64,000 nt of DNA. It comes from Acanthopleura granulata (taxonomy: Eukaryota > Mollusca > Polyplacophora > Chitonida > Chitonidae). The position numbers and the translations under genes are program-made. The stretch spans positions 36,369,763 through 36,433,762 of the forward strand of contig JABBOT010000080.1 in assembly GCA_016165875.1 (NCBI GenBank), given 5' to 3'. Below the pieces are notes generated by a model, which had not been told where the DNA came from, made no database searches, and saw only the letters and a program-made list of their open reading frames with translations. How positions within the stretch are numbered: the stretch's first letter is position 1; every line of letters begins with the position of its first letter. Below, piece after piece: positions 60,651-64,000 of the stretch.

Positions 60651-63600
60651 GAAAGAATAGCATTCTCGAAGAACATTACTTATACATAATAATGTTGCAA
60701 AAAACAAAAGCAAAGAACGCCATGGCGTGAATGCTCTTTCTCCCCAACAGCTGCATTCCACTGGGCATACTTGTTGAAAGATAAAAATGTAAAATATGTT
60801 TTTAGTTAGCGTGTCATCTGGAACAGAAAGGAGAATGTTGACATTCCGTAAAAAATTACATGACCTGTGATTAGTTAGCTAAGCAAAAAGAGCTGCCAGC
60901 TGAGCCTGGTAATACCGGAAGCTACGTCAAGAAATTCCGGGGGGCTTTGGGTTTTTTTCGGAGAGTTTCAAAAAGAGCATAATTACGATTTTGCTCAAGA
61001 TTCTTTTTTTGCATGTGTGCTGTCGTAGACAGTGATCAATTGGGAAAGCAGTTCCGTGGAATGAAGTGATCTTCACTCAAATAACAATGCTTGACAACCA
61101 TAATATATTTAAACGCTGGCAGAAATGACACAAGTCTACTTTTCCAGGTGCTATTCCAGGCACTACCATATATATAGCTGTGCGTAAAATCACACAATAG
61201 ACATAGAGTTAAGCAGCAGTGATATAAATAAATAAGTAAGTAAAACAAACAAGGTGAGACATGTCATTACCCAGGTTCAATGGACACAAGGCAAGCACTT
61301 GTGTACAGATATTTTATTGTGCGTTTAGATTTTCTTCTCTTTATGCAGAAGGGTACATGTTTCCATCATCAAAGATTGCGTATTCACAAAACGTGCAAAA
61401 GTTTGCCTCCAAGTTAAGACTGAAACTTTAGGTTGAAAGGAAACACGCTGGGGTGTCTAATAGATTGACCGTAAACAAGTACGTCATAATTAAGCGCTTG
61501 CTGTTAAATTGCATCTGACGGCTAGATTTCTCCCGTCTTGACACTGCATGAGCCAACAATATTTCCACCAAAGTCATTACAGTAAGGCGAGCGCAGCGCA
61601 TAAACAAACTGCGACAACTGCCCACGGGGAAATGAAAGTTATCCAGGTGTATGCTATTAGATTGGTAGCTTTATTTGTAATACACACTTAGGGTGTCAAG
61701 TTCATAGCCAGCTAGCGTATGATTCAGTCTGATACTACACACGTACAAACTTCTAGGGCGTCAAAGTTAAGAGATGATCACATCCACAGCTATGGTTATC
61801 AGCTGCCGAAATTCAGCAAATAAACAGCGGTATCAAAGCGGTAAACCTAAACAGGTAACTAAATTCTAAACGTAAGACTCAGTCTGAAATGTTACTAAAA
61901 TATTATTTTCACTACAAGTTTACGAAAGAGCATTACATGAATTGCAGTCTTGTACATTCATCCATCCTTTCTTTATGTGATTATATTGATTTATGTTGTT
62001 ACTGCTGTCAGTTATTGACAATCACTAACAGTATTTATTACATTTCACTTTGTTTTCAGTTCAGTTTATGAAGTAAAGTAGCGTTCTTGAGGGAGGCAAC
62101 GCTGGACTGGTATGTGCCACTAGATCGAAATGCTTGGAAGGTTTGTAAATCTTATACCGTGACCTGACAAAAGAGTAAGTTTGCGGTTCAAGAAACCGAG
62201 AGGGTAGATCAGATTCCCAATTTGCTCGTGACATGGTTCAGATGGTGCTAGCGATTGTTTCTACGACTAAACCCTGGTCATAAATGATTTGAATAAAGAC
62301 ATAGGCAGATCTCATTTACAGTTATATAGGCCTTCAGTGCTGGCAAACTCCTGATAGATGCACGGAGGCGTTTCTGGACCATGCGATAACCATCATTGCC
62401 CGCGTTGCTATGAGGTCGCTTAAGACAAACGTCTGATTGCCTTAGAGATCAAACATGAGTTGGAATGTCTAACAGAAGACTTACCCTGATCCAGAAAGTG
62501 TTATCTCTTCAGGTATAGAACTTGGCCGATGGTCATCCCGGGATAGTGTCCCGGGCATCACATGTCGTCGCAAAATAACCCTCTAGCAAGGAACGTAATT
62601 TGTACACCTTCTTCTCGTAAACAGTATAACTCTGTCTTCGAAGTGACTCCTCCCCAACCCCTCAAACGCTTAATTGGAGAAATTATGGAATATTCCATGA
62701 ATGATGTGTGCGAAATATAAAATGAACTAAAAATGAAACCTTTCTGTCTCCAGTCACCTTACATCAATCAGACTCTGTACTTCAGACCAAGGTCCCAGTT
62801 TCACGGAATGTCCCAAGATATCGTGCATAGTTTACGTCCGCACTTTATAAAATAAGTTCAGCTTAGACTGTTTCTCGAAGAAACTTAAGTCAACCATTGC
62901 TTAAAACTCCAGTTTCACTGCTTAGGGAATCACTGTCGCTTCAGCAAAAAATAATAGTGAAATCTCCTCCACCGCATTACAAAAGAGAAAAGTCGAGTGG
63001 AAAAATAAACCATACGACTTGTCGGTCGTAGATCGTATCTTAAGAAGTACTATGGCTGCCAGAATTGTGTTACACATGTAAGACATTAAATAGCCCAGAA
63101 ATATTCAGAATTTCACAAGTCTCCATTTGAGCCATGTAAAGGTTCTGGCTCCATGTTAATCTTTTAATAGGTTACACATCATTCATTATGTGTTACAAAA
63201 ACTTTACCACGGTAATTTCTTGTGCATGGAAAAAATTTTAAAAATATACGGTGAAGGGGGTAAACAAAAACATGTATCGTAAATATTTGATGATAGACTA
63301 TAGCAAGACATGATTTCTTCTTTCAAAAGCACTTGGTTCGTCTCGGATATCATAACCATAGCCATGTAGCCACGAGAAATTTTCGACGATAAATTAAAAC
63401 AACAACTCCGGAGAATTTTAGAATACAGTCGAAGTCATAAGGCCACAAATCTGTTCCGTGGACAGTATTAACGCCACAGTTACGCTTGTACATATATTTT
63501 TCATGCAAAAAGACCCGTGAACAGTCTGTTCTAGACTAGTTGCGTCTGGTATATTACATTTAACATGCTGCATTTCTGGTTACCTAAGTCTGTGTAAGCC

Positions 63601-64000
63601 CTGGTGCCAGGGGGGTGCAAGCTATTACTTCTTACACACTTACTTGATGACATGGGCCACGATTACCAAAGATTTGCTCAAATATTACCTTTATAATTCA
63701 TCATCGTCGGAATACATGGTAGCTATCTGAAATGGTTTGATAATAACAGAGCAACTTGTAATTACATAATTCAAAACAGGGCTTTCGTGTAAAAAGAGGG
63801 CACAAAAAGAAAATTAACCATTCTGCTTTGCATTTATGCTGCACTAAGAAGCCCAGTGCCAATCATGGAACAAATTTAAGCAAAATTAATTGATTTAAAC
63901 GGGATGTGCCTGATTGCTTTAATGTTCGTCGACAACTGCAATAAATTGTAAATTGAATCAAGACATTGCAAAAGCTCTCTTCGCTGTAATTTCAGAATTT
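60651..64000. other. Noncoding stretch, nothing recognised
   Basis: More than 3 kb with only short chance frames (up to 70 codons). No SINE, tandem repeat, tRNA or protein motif was recognised. Confidence 0.5.

Overview
The window looks like noncoding, repeat-rich nuclear DNA from a lophotrochozoan animal, most likely a mollusc. It is AT-rich, has no open frame longer than about 145 codons, and shows no operon or bacterial-type gene organisation. At least eight copies or fragments of one tRNA-derived SINE are present. That SINE has the tail 'ttgagtacggcgtaaaacacc' followed by (AAATA)n, which I associate from memory with mollusc genomes. I found no protein-coding gene, rRNA or functional tRNA that I can support. 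The short open frames scattered through the window are of chance length, or are shadows of repeats.

Layout. Positions 1-3999 are unique-looking noncoding DNA with, at most, a trace of a reverse transcriptase. Positions ~4000-20140 hold the largest structure: an old head-to-tail segmental duplication. Unit A (~4000-14330) and unit B (~14495-20140) align in collinear blocks along their length. Unit A is longer chiefly because it carries a ~3.8 kb element at 4787-8590. That element has terminal inverted repeats beginning CAYTATTACAA and subterminal 'gacccaaa' motifs, and is a candidate non-autonomous CACTA-like DNA transposon. It is itself packed with nested repeats: three 157-bp units, a SINE 3' end, one sense SINE, one antisense SINE, an exact 156-bp tandem duplication and a separate tRNA-like head. 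Unit B is followed at 20336-22075 by a ~1.7 kb minisatellite of a 39-bp unit (about 44 copies).

From 22 to 34 kb there are a tRNA-like SINE head, a 105-bp tandem duplication, a 5'-truncated SINE with a 14-bp target-site duplication, and the decayed C-terminal part of a LINE ORF2 (minus strand). There are also a strong palindrome cluster near 31.05 kb, a full-length antisense SINE with a 14-bp target-site duplication, and several dispersed or tandem repeats. From 34 to 64 kb the DNA is mostly plain noncoding sequence. It contains a full-length SINE at 42.3 kb, SINE fragments at 34.6, 49.3, 54.0 and 60.5 kb, an (AT)n microsatellite at 47.4 kb, a CTCF-like site at 48.16 kb, a G-quadruplex-type run at 51.8 kb, and partners of dispersed repeats at 40.0 and 58.0 kb.

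The genes-working-together question does not apply, because no gene system is visible. The window is best read as an intergenic or long intronic region shaped by segmental duplication, tandem amplification and insertion of SINE, LINE and DNA elements. Short exons of a large gene could be hidden in it and would not be recognisable by eye.
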